64,000 nucleotides of DNA from an uncultured Pelagibacteraceae bacterium (GTDB lineage Bacteria > Pseudomonadota > Alphaproteobacteria > Pelagibacterales > Pelagibacteraceae). Shown here piece by piece: positions 42,143-50,499 of the stretch; within the stretch, counting starts at the first letter, position 1, and every line of letters starts with the position of its first letter. The notes beneath the pieces are model-generated. The model had not been told where the DNA came from and made no database searches. It worked only from the letters and a program-made list of their open reading frames with translations. Where the stretch lies: positions 124,001-188,000 of the forward strand of contig CACBXW010000001.1 in NCBI GenBank assembly GCA_902543295.1, written 5' to 3'. The position numbers and the translations under genes were made by a program.

Positions 42143-43882
42143 TTACTCTATTGAAGATTTCTCTCTCTTGCTGGCCACAGCAGCAACAATTGGACTTAAT
42201 ACTGGTTTAGCTTTTACATTTACACAAGCAGTTTTACCGCTCGCAATAGCTCTTTTTAATGCTGGACCCAATTCCTCTCTTTTCGTTACTAATTCTCCAT
42301 GACCCCCAAAACCTTCAAATATACTGTGGAAAGGTATATCTCTAAAATCTGTTGCAACTCTTTTTCCGCTTTCAAATAGTCTTTCTTGTTGTTGACCAAT
42401 TGATGCTAAGCCACCATTATTGTCAATAACAACTACGATTGGTTTCTTTTCAAAAAATGCAGTTTCTATAGACATGCCTCCAGATAAAAAGGCACCATCT
42501 CCACTAATTAAAATTACATTCGATTTAGGGTTATTATTTTTTGCAGACAATGCAAATGATACACCAACACCCAGCATACTAAATGTGCCAGGATGTAAAA
42601 TTCCACCCAATTTTTTTCCTTGAGCTCCGGCTAAATTTATTGCGATCTCCGACCAGAAATGAGTATTTCCTCCATCAATTATAAGCCAATCTTTCTCATC
42701 CATTACGTCTTGAACGTCTAACGCTAATTGCAGTGGATGAATTTTTCCACCATTTTTTTTTGCTTTATCTGCTTCAATTTTTAATTCATTTAAAGATTTA
42801 TCTACCCAATCTTTTTTTTTATTTTTATTATCTTGAAACCAACTATTTCCTAAATTCCATTTATTATTTTTCTTTAAATTACATAGAGTATCCAAAAATA
42901 CTCCTGGATCACATAAAAGGTTATGATCAGCTGCTCTATTAAACTCAATTTCTTCATGGGAACCGTTAATACAAACTAAAGTTGTTGTTTTTGGAATGAA
43001 AGGAGGGTTACCAAAATTCATTTGGTTATCTAATCTTGCACCAATCATCAAAACTAAGTCTGAATTATGTAATGCAAATTCCGATGGTGGATATTGATGA
43101 ATATCTGCTAAACCCATATATGCATTTGCCTCTTCTCCTAAAAGTTTTTGATGGTAAGGCACATTAAAAACTGGAATATTTAAACTTTCACCAGCAGTCT
43201 CTAAATTTTTTTCTGAGTTTGACCACCAAACACCATGCCCTCCAATTATGACAGGTTTTTTTGCATTACATGCTAACCCAAGTATTCTTGATAGAGCATT
43301 TGGATCTGGCCATGCTTTTGCAACTGGCTTTGCTTTATGTGAAAATGGCCTTTCTTCAAGTCCAGCATTTTCTTCAAATGAAGAAAACATTATGTCTACT
43401 GGTAAACTTAGATGAACAGCTCCAGGGTATCCATTTGTTGCAATTCTGTATGCTTTATCAACAAATTCTCTAATTCTTGTTCCATCTGTAATGCTTGCAC
43501 TATATTTTGTAAGAGGAGCAGCAATTGAAACATCATCAATTTCTTTAAAGCCACCTGACCCTTGTCTTTTTAAACTACTTGATCCAGTTATATAAATTAT
43601 TGGTGTTCTTTCTCCCCATGCTTCCATCATTGATGGTACTGCATTTGCAAAACCTTCAGGTCCAACTAAACATACAGATGGTTTTCTTGTAATTCTCGTA
43701 TGTCCATCTGCTAAGTGTCCAGCTATTTGTTCATGGGGACAATTAACTACATCAATTTGACACTCCATGAAACCTTCAATTGCAGGATTACAAAATCCAC
43801 CTGATAGAGTAAAAACTTTATTAATACCTTTATCTTTTAATGCTCTTGCGATTAATGCTCCACCTCTTATTTTTTTTTCCAT
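42143..43882 (-). CDS. Thiamine diphosphate-dependent lyase/decarboxylase
   Basis: A 579-residue TPP enzyme with the three domains of the acetolactate-synthase family: pyrimidine-binding (about 1-170), central (190-330) and PP-binding (390-560). The catalytic glutamate E51 (NCPHEQIAG) is present; the TPP motif starts GDGAF at 461 and ends at NN 488-489. Candidate reactions are 2-keto-acid decarboxylation, benzoylformate-type, or 2-hydroxyacyl-CoA lyase. Glyoxylate carboligase is unlikely, since it lacks this glutamate. It is preceded by an FMN 2-hydroxyacid dehydrogenase one base upstream, so a 2-hydroxy acid to 2-keto acid to aldehyde sequence is a good hypothesis. Confidence 0.82.
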   Translation of the reverse strand: MEKKIRGGALIARALKDKGINKVFTLSGGFCNPAIEGFMECQIDVVNCPHEQIAGHLADGHTRITRKPSVCLVGPEGFANAVPSMMEAWGERTPIIYITGSSSLKRQGSGGFKEIDDVSIAAPLTKYSASITDGTRIREFVDKAYRIATNGYPGAVHLSLPVDIMFSSFEENAGLEERPFSHKAKPVAKAWPDPNALSRILGLACNAKKPVIIGGHGVWWSNSEKNLETAGESLNIPVFNVPYHQKLLGEEANAYMGLADIHQYPPSEFALHNSDLVLMIGARLDNQMNFGNPPFIPKTTTLVCINGSHEEIEFNRAADHNLLCDPGVFLDTLCNLKKNNKWNLGNSWFQDNKNKKKDWVDKSLNELKIEADKAKKNGGKIHPLQLALDVQDVMDEKDWLIIDGGNTHFWSEIAINLAGAQGKKLGGILHPGTFSMLGVGVSFALSAKNNNPKSNVILISGDGAFLSGGMSIETAFFEKKPIVVVIDNNGGLASIGQQQERLFESGKRVATDFRDIPFHSIFEGFGGHGELVTKREELGPALKRAIASGKTACVNVKAKPVLSPIVAAVASKREKSSIE

Positions 43883-43883
43883 A

Positions 43884-45044
43884 TTAGTAAGTTGTATTCA
43901 TAAAAAGTTTCTGTTCAATTATATCAGAAGAAACTTCATTAATATCATTTAATCCAACCAAACCTAGTGTTGTGCTAGTTTCTTCTTTAATTATATCCAC
44001 AATTCTTCTTAGCCCGCTAGCTCCATCAGCTCCCATAGCATACATTACAGGTCTCCCAATCATTGAAAAATCTGCTCCTAAAGCTAATGATCTTACAATA
44101 TCGCTTCCACTTCTTATTCCACTATCAAATATAATTGGAAAATTATTTCCTACTGCCTCTCTAATAAAAGGTAGAATATTTATTGCTGCTGAGGCACTAT
44201 CTAATTGTCTACCTCCATGATTTGAAACTTGAATAGCATCAGCGCCCATTTCTTTAATTTTAACTGCATCATCTGATGACATCACACCTTTTACAATTAA
44301 TTTCCCTTTCCATTTATTTCTTACTCTTTTTAAAGTTTCCCAATCTGTTTTTCCTCTACTTTCTTTTCTTTTAAAAATACCCTTTCCACTTTTTGAAGTT
44401 TCGTAATTCATTGGCTTTGGTATTCCATTAAGTAATGTAGATATTGACCAAACAGGATGAGTTGCAAAATCAAAAAATTGTTTAGGTCCAATTTTAAATG
44501 GATATGAAAATCCATTTTTATCATCTCTAGTTCTCCTAGATAAAACTGGAACATCAACAGTAAGTATAGCAACTTCATAACCAGTTTTTTCTGCTCTATC
44601 GAGCAATTCCATGACAAAGGCTTCATCCTGAAAAATATAAAGCTGAAGCCACGAATGACCCTCTGAAAGTTCATACATTTTTTCTAAGGTAGTTGTGGAA
44701 GCCATCGATACACAAGTTGGTATATTATTTCTTGCACTCTCTTTTGCCAGCATTGAGTCTGCGCCCGGCCATGAAAGATTTGTCATACCCATTGGGGCAA
44801 AACCAAATGGATAGTCATAGTTAAATCCAAGAATATTTTTTTTTAATTTTCTTTCCTCTACATTTCTTAGAACTCTTGGTTCAAGACGTATTTGGTCTAA
44901 AGCAAAACTATTAATTTCTGATAATTTTTCATCTCCTGATGCACCGTCAATAAAATCGTAAACTATCTTCGGTAATCTTTTCTTTGATAGTTTTTTTGCA
45001 TCTTCAATGCTAAAAATTTTTTTACTGGCTTTAATGTTGTCCAT
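43884..45044 (-). CDS. FMN-dependent 2-hydroxyacid dehydrogenase/oxidase
   Basis: A 386-residue TIM-barrel flavoenzyme of the LldD/glycolate-oxidase/mandelate-dehydrogenase family. The early AKKRLPKIVYDFIDGASG (about 19-37), FAPMGMTNLSWPGAD, LQLYIFQD and TVDVPVLSRRTRD motifs are present. The catalytic histidine is H276 (SNHGGRQLD), followed by FDSGIRSGSD and LGADFSMIGRP phosphate-binding sequences. It oxidises an L-2-hydroxy acid to the keto acid. It overlaps the peptidase gene by 14 bases and precedes the TPP lyase by one, so its product probably feeds that enzyme. Confidence 0.88.
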   Translation of the reverse strand: MDNIKASKKIFSIEDAKKLSKKRLPKIVYDFIDGASGDEKLSEINSFALDQIRLEPRVLRNVEERKLKKNILGFNYDYPFGFAPMGMTNLSWPGADSMLAKESARNNIPTCVSMASTTTLEKMYELSEGHSWLQLYIFQDEAFVMELLDRAEKTGYEVAILTVDVPVLSRRTRDDKNGFSYPFKIGPKQFFDFATHPVWSISTLLNGIPKPMNYETSKSGKGIFKRKESRGKTDWETLKRVRNKWKGKLIVKGVMSSDDAVKIKEMGADAIQVSNHGGRQLDSASAAINILPFIREAVGNNFPIIFDSGIRSGSDIVRSLALGADFSMIGRPVMYAMGADGASGLRRIVDIIKEETSTTLGLVGLNDINEVSSDIIEQKLFMNTTY

Positions 45045-45732
45045 TTAAATTTTTTATATATGTTTTTAAACTTACCTTATCATGTCTAGTCACATAATAA
45101 GCATCATGATTAATTCTTGAAGAATAAACCTCTGAAGGAACTCCGTCAATAAAAAGCACAGCTACACCATCATCAATAGCTATTCCGTCTGGCAAATTTC
45201 CATTTTTAATTTCTGAAATAAATTGTCGAAGTCGATTATCATCTGAAGAATGCGGTGTGCAACTTCCATCTAAAAAATTTACTCCTTTTAATGGACTTAG
45301 CTCTTTATTGACTGAGTCTGACAATATCCAATCAAACCAACAGACGGCTCCTGCACTTATTCCACTCAGAATTATTCCTTTTTCATATGCATATTTAAAT
45401 ACTTTGATAAGATTATGTCTTTTCCAAATATTAATCATGTCAGAGGTATTACCGCCTCCTACATAAATTATATCTTTGTTCAACAGCCATTCATTAAAAC
45501 CTTCAACACTAGAACAGAGATTAAAATGAGATAATTTAAATTTTTGTGATTTAAATCTATTATAAAAAAGATCGATCTTTTCTTGATTATCATTGCTAGC
45601 CGTAGGTAAAAAACCGATATTGATTTTTGATTTATTAACTTGATTTATAACAAATTCATCCAAGTCTTCATCAGATGAGTGTGTAAATCCTCCACCACCA
45701 ATTGCTATTATTATTTTTTTATTCCTGACCAC
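45031..45732 (-). CDS. S51-family peptidase (PepE/cyanophycinase-like)
   Basis: A 233-residue class-I glutamine-amidotransferase-like protein of peptidase family S51. The nucleophile S126 is in GISAGAVCWF; H161 (TPHSSDDNR) and D187 or D188 (AIDDGVA) may complete the triad. Relatives cut alpha-aspartyl dipeptides (PepE) or cyanophycin. The start is a GTG at 45732, the only reasonable one before the first strand IIIAIGGGG. That places the first 22 bases inside the GcvT-like gene, and it overlaps the next gene by 14. An isopeptide or aspartyl-amide substrate fits with the divergent oligopeptide-type transporter. Confidence 0.8.
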   Translation of the reverse strand: MVRNKKIIIAIGGGGFTHSSDEDLDEFVINQVNKSKINIGFLPTASNDNQEKIDLFYNRFKSQKFKLSHFNLCSSVEGFNEWLLNKDIIYVGGGNTSDMINIWKRHNLIKVFKYAYEKGIILSGISAGAVCWFDWILSDSVNKELSPLKGVNFLDGSCTPHSSDDNRLRQFISEIKNGNLPDGIAIDDGVAVLFIDGVPSEVYSSRINHDAYYVTRHDKVSLKTYIKNLNGQH

Positions 45733-46934
45733 GGAGAAGGACCTGTTGGAATGTCGATTTTTAAACCTCTTACAATTTCATTTTTAAAGTCATACATTGG
45801 TAAGGTGCATATCTCACCTTTATGAATTTTATTATCATTACAATTAACATCCACTATTAATCCTGGTTTATGTTTTGTAGAATTCATTAAAACTATTCCA
45901 ACACCACATTTTTGAAAAGGTGACCAAGTGCTAGATGTAATTTTTCCAATTATTTCATTATTAAATTTTATGTAAGTTCCTTTTAAACCTGTTCCATTCT
46001 CTACTCGTATTCCCCAACATCTTTTTTCTTTATCAGCAGTCATCAATGCTGATTTTCCAATAAAATAATTTTTTTTTAAATCGACATATTTACCTAAACC
46101 AACATCATATGGATTTGTTTCATGATTAAAGTCTTGCCCAGCTGATAATAATCCAGACTCTATTCTTTTACATCTGAAACCAGGAGTACCTGTGAGTATC
46201 ATTCCCATTTTTTTTCCTTCTTCAAGAATATAATCCCCAACTTTTTCAGTATTATTATTTTTTCTAAAATAAATTTCCCAACCAAGTTCATTACTAAATC
46301 CTGATCTACTTATGATTACTTTTTCATTAAGTATAGTAATTTCTTTCCAATCAAAATATTTCCAATTATCAGGAAAAGTTTCTTTACTTAAAACTTTTAA
46401 AAGATCCATGGATTTTGGTCCCTGAATTTGACTTACCCAAACGTCTGGGTCAGAAATTTTTACATTAAGATTATCAGTGTGAGCTTTATACCATGAAAAA
46501 AGATCACCATCAGCTTGAACAAACCAAAATTTATTTTCCTCAAGTTTTAGCAAAACTCCATCTGTCAGCATGCCTCCATCATTGTAACAAGCAAATTGGT
46601 ATGAGCATCTTCCTACTTTTACTTTTGAGATATCTCTTGTGAATATTTTTTGTAAAAGTTTTTCTGAATCTGGACCAGAAATTTCATATGGATGTTCACC
46701 AGTATGACGAAAAATTACCTCTTGTCTTACTTTCCAATACATTTCATCAGCAGTAGCGTGTGAAAGTACTTCTGGATTTAATCTTCCAGCATAAAAAGAA
46801 TACTCGGGATCGTAAGGAAGTTCTTGATATGCCAAAGGATGTATTCCTACAGTTCTAGCAAGTTCAACAATTTTATTATCATTGGATTTTAAAGGTTTTA
46901 CTGAAAATCTGACTTTGTTTAATTCGTTTTGCAT
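45711..46934 (-). CDS. GcvT-family tetrahydrofolate-dependent demethylase
   Basis: A 407-residue homologue of the DmdA-like protein at 40639-41802, first gene of the seven-gene operon. It has an N-terminal extension of about 60 residues, then the GcvT core (VIFRHTGEHPYEISG; CSYQFACYNDGGMLTDG; ISRSGFSNELGWEIYF; RIESGLLSAGQDF; FIGKSALM) and a C-terminal barrel. Members take a methyl or aminomethyl group to tetrahydrofolate. Divergence from the other copy suggests a different substrate, or successive demethylations of one compound. Family membership is certain, substrate unknown. The promoter region is shared with the Dpp-type operon. Confidence 0.82.
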   Translation of the reverse strand: MQNELNKVRFSVKPLKSNDNKIVELARTVGIHPLAYQELPYDPEYSFYAGRLNPEVLSHATADEMYWKVRQEVIFRHTGEHPYEISGPDSEKLLQKIFTRDISKVKVGRCSYQFACYNDGGMLTDGVLLKLEENKFWFVQADGDLFSWYKAHTDNLNVKISDPDVWVSQIQGPKSMDLLKVLSKETFPDNWKYFDWKEITILNEKVIISRSGFSNELGWEIYFRKNNNTEKVGDYILEEGKKMGMILTGTPGFRCKRIESGLLSAGQDFNHETNPYDVGLGKYVDLKKNYFIGKSALMTADKEKRCWGIRVENGTGLKGTYIKFNNEIIGKITSSTWSPFQKCGVGIVLMNSTKHKPGLIVDVNCNDNKIHKGEICTLPMYDFKNEIVRGLKIDIPTGPSPWSGIKK

Positions 46935-47074
46935 TTATAATTTAGAAAAAGTGTATATTAATTAAAATATCTATTCAATTAGTAGATGAATCACTACATT
47001 TTGCATGTTGTTATCTAGTTCTGGAATTGTTATCTTTTTAATTATTTAAACAACTAAAGAAAAAGAGGGAACTT
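46935..47074. promoter_or_regulatory. Divergent promoter region: seven-gene operon versus Dpp-type transporter
   Basis: This 140-base spacer is the longest in the window. It separates the GcvT-like gene (minus) from the binding-protein gene (plus) and must contain both promoters. A ribosome site GAGGG at 47065-47069 serves the binding protein. No convincing operator, riboswitch or -35/-10 pair was identified by eye, although shared control of the two operons is likely. Confidence 0.45.
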
Positions 47075-48562
47075 ATGAAATACATACTTAAAGTTTTTTC
47101 AGCGACTTTTATGTCTCTGATATTATCTTTTTCTATTGCCAATGCATCAAGTGGAGTATTTAAAGTATCACATGATCTTGGATTTGGAAAAGATACTAAC
47201 TTAGATGCCATAACAAAAGGGCGTTTGTTTCAAGTTGTCATCAAAACACAAAATAGATTAGTAAGACCTGATATGAATGGTGTTCCATCACCTTCATTAT
47301 CAACAGATTGGAGTGCTAATTCTGATGCAACTGAATGGACATTTAATTTAAGAAAAGGAATATATTTCCATGATGGATCAGCATTTGATGCTCCAGATGT
47401 AAAATATTCTCTAATGAGAGCTAAAGATCCTGATATCGGATCTCCGGTAAGAAAAAGTTTAAATGTAGTTGAAGATATTGAGGTAGTTGATCAGCATACT
47501 GTTAAGATGAAGTTATCAACTTCATTTGCTGACTTTCCGTTATTATTAACAGACTACAGATTAAGAATGATACCTGAAGGATCAGGAGATACTATTGGAC
47601 AAACTGGAGTTGGTACTGGACCATTCATGGTTGATAAATTTGATCCAGAAGGAACTACAATTCTAAAAGCTAACCCAGATTATTGGGAAGGTGCACCAGG
47701 AGTTGCGGAAGTTCATGTCATTGCGATACCAGATGCTCAAGCAAGAATTCAAGCTCTTTTAACGGGTCAAATTGATATGAATAGATATGTTCCTTTCAAT
47801 CAAAAAAAGATTTTTGACAGTAATTCTAAATTTACAACAACTGTAATTCCAACTGGAAACTGGAGAGGTGTGGTTATGAGAACTGATACTGCTCCATTTG
47901 ATAATCCTAAAGTGAGAAAAGCCTTTAGGTTAGCAGTTGATAGACAAGAACTTGTAGATCTAGTTATGGGCGGAGCAGCAACTGTATCTTGTGATACACC
48001 TGTAATGCCTTCTGATCAATATCGTTTACAAATGGATTGTCCTCAAAATATTAGTAAAGCAAAAAATTTACTAAGAGAAGCGGGATTTCCAAATGGAATT
48101 GAATTGACTGTTTATCCAGCAACTTTAGAACCAACTTGGCCTACGATTGCAGAAGTCGTTCAGCAGCAAGTTGCAAAAGCTGGAATTAAAGTTAACATAG
48201 AAATGGTACCATCTAAAGGTTATTGGAATGAAGTATGGATGAAAAAACCAGTTTCAATGACACGTTGGAACCAAAGACCAGCCGACACAATCTTGCATGA
48301 AGCTTATCATAGTGGAGCTAAATGGAATGAGTCTTACTTCAAAAATGCTGACTTTGATAAAAATCTAGCTGATGCTAGAAGTGAGTTGGATTTCAATAAA
48401 AGAAAGAAAGCATATCAAAATGCTCAAATGACTTTATGGGAACAAAGTGGAACAATGATCCCATACCACGTATCTAGACTTGTAGTTACTTCATCAAAAG
48501 TTAAAAACCTTGATGCTGTAGATCATTTTTCTATACAGTGGCATAAAGTTAAAGTTGACTAA
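47075..48562 (+). CDS. Family 5 solute-binding protein (DppA/OppA-like)
   Basis: Periplasmic binding protein of 495 residues (SBP_bac_5). The signal peptide covers residues 1 to about 24 (SATFMSLILSFSIANA). Family marks are WTFNLRKGIYFHDGSAFDAPDVKYS, VGTGPFMVDKF, NPDYWEG, NPKVRKAFRLAVDRQ and the ending SRLVV...FSIQWHKVKVD. These proteins capture di- and oligopeptides, nickel chelates, glutathione or other small molecules. It starts the plus-strand operon with the permeases and a fused ATPase, and a terminator directly follows it. The divergent minus-strand catabolic operon suggests the ligand is the substrate of those enzymes. Confidence 0.9.
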   Translation: MKYILKVFSATFMSLILSFSIANASSGVFKVSHDLGFGKDTNLDAITKGRLFQVVIKTQNRLVRPDMNGVPSPSLSTDWSANSDATEWTFNLRKGIYFHDGSAFDAPDVKYSLMRAKDPDIGSPVRKSLNVVEDIEVVDQHTVKMKLSTSFADFPLLLTDYRLRMIPEGSGDTIGQTGVGTGPFMVDKFDPEGTTILKANPDYWEGAPGVAEVHVIAIPDAQARIQALLTGQIDMNRYVPFNQKKIFDSNSKFTTTVIPTGNWRGVVMRTDTAPFDNPKVRKAFRLAVDRQELVDLVMGGAATVSCDTPVMPSDQYRLQMDCPQNISKAKNLLREAGFPNGIELTVYPATLEPTWPTIAEVVQQQVAKAGIKVNIEMVPSKGYWNEVWMKKPVSMTRWNQRPADTILHEAYHSGAKWNESYFKNADFDKNLADARSELDFNKRKKAYQNAQMTLWEQSGTMIPYHVSRLVVTSSKVKNLDAVDHFSIQWHKVKVD

Positions 48563-48572
48563 AAGTATTTAG

Positions 48573-48600
48573 ATAAAGGCCGCATATAAGCGGCCTTTAT
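48573..48600 (+). terminator. Intrinsic terminator between binding-protein and permease genes (dpp)
   Basis: The perfect 11-bp arms ATAAAGGCCGC (48573-48583) and GCGGCCTTTAT (48590-48600) enclose a six-base loop; a T-rich run follows. As in the pot operon, it sits right after the binding-protein gene and before the permeases, so it probably sets a high binding-protein to permease ratio. Confidence 0.88.
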
Positions 48601-48647
48601 TTTATTTCTATTTAAATTATTTTTGTTACAAAGTTCTAGTTAATCTT

Positions 48648-49604
48648 ATGCTTTTATTAATTTTAAAAAGAATTGGACTAGGGCTTATCACTTTATTTAT
48701 AGTTTCATTGATTACATTTGTAGGTGTTGAAGTTTTACCTGGGGATGCATGCACAACATATTTAGAAAGAGAAGCTTATGGAGCAGCTCTTGATGCTTGC
48801 ATAAAAAGACTTGGTCTAGATATTCCTGCTTATGAAAGATATTTGGACTGGGCATCAAATGTTGTACGAGGTGATTTTGGTTACTCTTTAAGTGGAGAAA
48901 TGCCAATTAATGAAGTACTAGGTCCAAGAGTTAAAAACTCATTAGTTTTAGCCTCTGTTTCAATACTTATAGGAATTCCTTTAGCAATAGTATTAGGAAT
49001 AATAACTGCTCTTTGGAGAGATAAGCTTCCAGATATTATGATCTCAACTATCACAATTTTTTCAATGACTATTCCTGAATTTATTAGTGCTACTTTACTT
49101 ATTTTAATTGTTGCAATTTGGCTTGGTTGGCTACCAGGCATCGTGATTATACCATCGGATGCAACTTTTTATGAATTACTCTCGAATATAATTTTACCTG
49201 TTGTTGCAATTTCAATGATTATGACCGCACACATGGCAAGAATGGTACGTTCAAGTGTAATTCAAGTAATGGCTAGTGATTATGTGCAAATGGCAATTTT
49301 AAAAGGTGTTCCATATTGGAAAATGGTATTTAGACATGTATTACCAAATGCATTATTACCAGCAATAAATGTAGTGGCGTTAACAATTGCTTGGTTGTTA
49401 GGTGGCGTTGTTGTTACAGAAGTTGTTTTTAATTATCCAGGTTTAGGCAGACTGGTAATTGAGTCTATATCAAATAGAGATTTACCTGTTGTTCAAGCAT
49501 TAGCAATAATATTGGCATCAATCTATGTGGGAATAAATTTAATAGCAGATTTAATGACACTCATGCTTAATCCAAGATTAAAAAGTTTACAGATAAGAAA
49601 ATAA
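48648..49604 (+). CDS. Dpp/Opp-type ABC transporter permease (DppB-like)
   Basis: A 318-residue inner-membrane permease with about six transmembrane helices. It opens MLLLILKRIGLGLITLFIVSLITF, as DppB does. The coupling motif DYVQMAILKGVPYWKMVFRHVLPNALLP is near residues 205-232 and the VVTEVVFNYPGLGRLV segment near 260-275. A cysteine-containing insert follows the first helix (DACTTYLEREAYG), near the region that in related proteins lies in the periplasm. It is followed after one base by the DppC-like gene. The upstream hairpin means it is expressed by read-through or from its own weak promoter. Confidence 0.9.
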   Translation: MLLLILKRIGLGLITLFIVSLITFVGVEVLPGDACTTYLEREAYGAALDACIKRLGLDIPAYERYLDWASNVVRGDFGYSLSGEMPINEVLGPRVKNSLVLASVSILIGIPLAIVLGIITALWRDKLPDIMISTITIFSMTIPEFISATLLILIVAIWLGWLPGIVIIPSDATFYELLSNIILPVVAISMIMTAHMARMVRSSVIQVMASDYVQMAILKGVPYWKMVFRHVLPNALLPAINVVALTIAWLLGGVVVTEVVFNYPGLGRLVIESISNRDLPVVQALAIILASIYVGINLIADLMTLMLNPRLKSLQIRK

Positions 49605-49605
49605 A

Positions 49606-50499
49606 ATGGAGAGTAATTTAATTACAGAAGATAAACAAAAAAATAAGCTAGAAAAGGCTTTTGAGATTTTAAAGACTATGGCCTCCAAGCCTTCTGGGTT
49701 GATTGGACTTACAATTGTATTATTTCATGTAATCTTAGCATTAATAAGCCCTTACATTGCACCATACGATTATAAAGCAATTAGCCCAAATACCATGTTA
49801 CTTGCACCTTCAGCTGAACATTGGTTTGGAACAGATAGCTTGGGTAGAGATGTTTTTACAAGAACAATACTTGGAGGACGGACAGCTCTTACGGTAACTT
49901 TTTTTGGATCACTTATAGCTCTTCTGTGGGGAGGTTTACTTGGAATTTTTTGTGGTTTAGTTGGAGGTAAAATTGACGATGTTGTAATGAGAGTTGTTGA
50001 TGCGTTTCTATCTATACCTTGGATACTTGCAATGTTATTAATTGTTTCTCTTTTAGGTACATCAACAGAGGTTTTAATTCCTGCATTAGGTTTTTTTTAC
50101 GGTAAAGGAATAGTAAGAGTTGCTAGAGCTGCTACTCATGATGTTATTGCTAAAGACTTTATCGTTTCAGCCAGAGCTAGAGGTCATAGCAACATGTCTA
50201 TTATTTGGAATGAAATTATTCCAAATGTTAGAGACGCTATATTAGTAGAAGGAGCAATGAGATGGTCTTGGATGTTATTAGGATTTAGCTCATTGTCATT
50301 CTTAGGTTTTGGTGTAAGTCCTCCAACACCCGATTGGGGCTTAATGATATCCAATGCAAGAGGATTGATGTCGTTTGCATATTGGTCTGTAATTGCTCCG
50401 ATAGTAGGATTAAGTTCGTTAATAATTGGAATAAATTTAACTGCTGATGCATTTGCAAAAGCTTTAGGAATTGACCGTTCAACAAAGGCACCTGTTTAA
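49606..50499 (+). CDS. Dpp/Opp-type ABC transporter permease (DppC-like)
   Basis: A 297-residue permease partner of DppB. The conserved N-terminal helix SGLIGLTIVLFHVILALISPYIAPYD starts near residue 30, then HWFGTDSLGRDVFTR near 84-98 and the coupling motif FIVSARARGHSNMSIIWNEIIPNV near 186-209. LGFSSLSFLGFGVSPPTPDWG is typical of DppC. It is located one base after dppB and immediately before the ATPase gene (no spacer). Together with DppB it forms the channel for the ligand of the binding protein at 47075-48562. Confidence 0.92.
   Translation: MESNLITEDKQKNKLEKAFEILKTMASKPSGLIGLTIVLFHVILALISPYIAPYDYKAISPNTMLLAPSAEHWFGTDSLGRDVFTRTILGGRTALTVTFFGSLIALLWGGLLGIFCGLVGGKIDDVVMRVVDAFLSIPWILAMLLIVSLLGTSTEVLIPALGFFYGKGIVRVARAATHDVIAKDFIVSARARGHSNMSIIWNEIIPNVRDAILVEGAMRWSWMLLGFSSLSFLGFGVSPPTPDWGLMISNARGLMSFAYWSVIAPIVGLSSLIIGINLTADAFAKALGIDRSTKAPV

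Noticed and set aside
42143..43882. Glyoxylate carboligase (Gcl), suggested by the neighbouring HIU-hydrolase-like gene
   Set aside because: The catalytic glutamate E51 is present, which Gcl lacks, and the neighbour itself has lost the urate-pathway signature.
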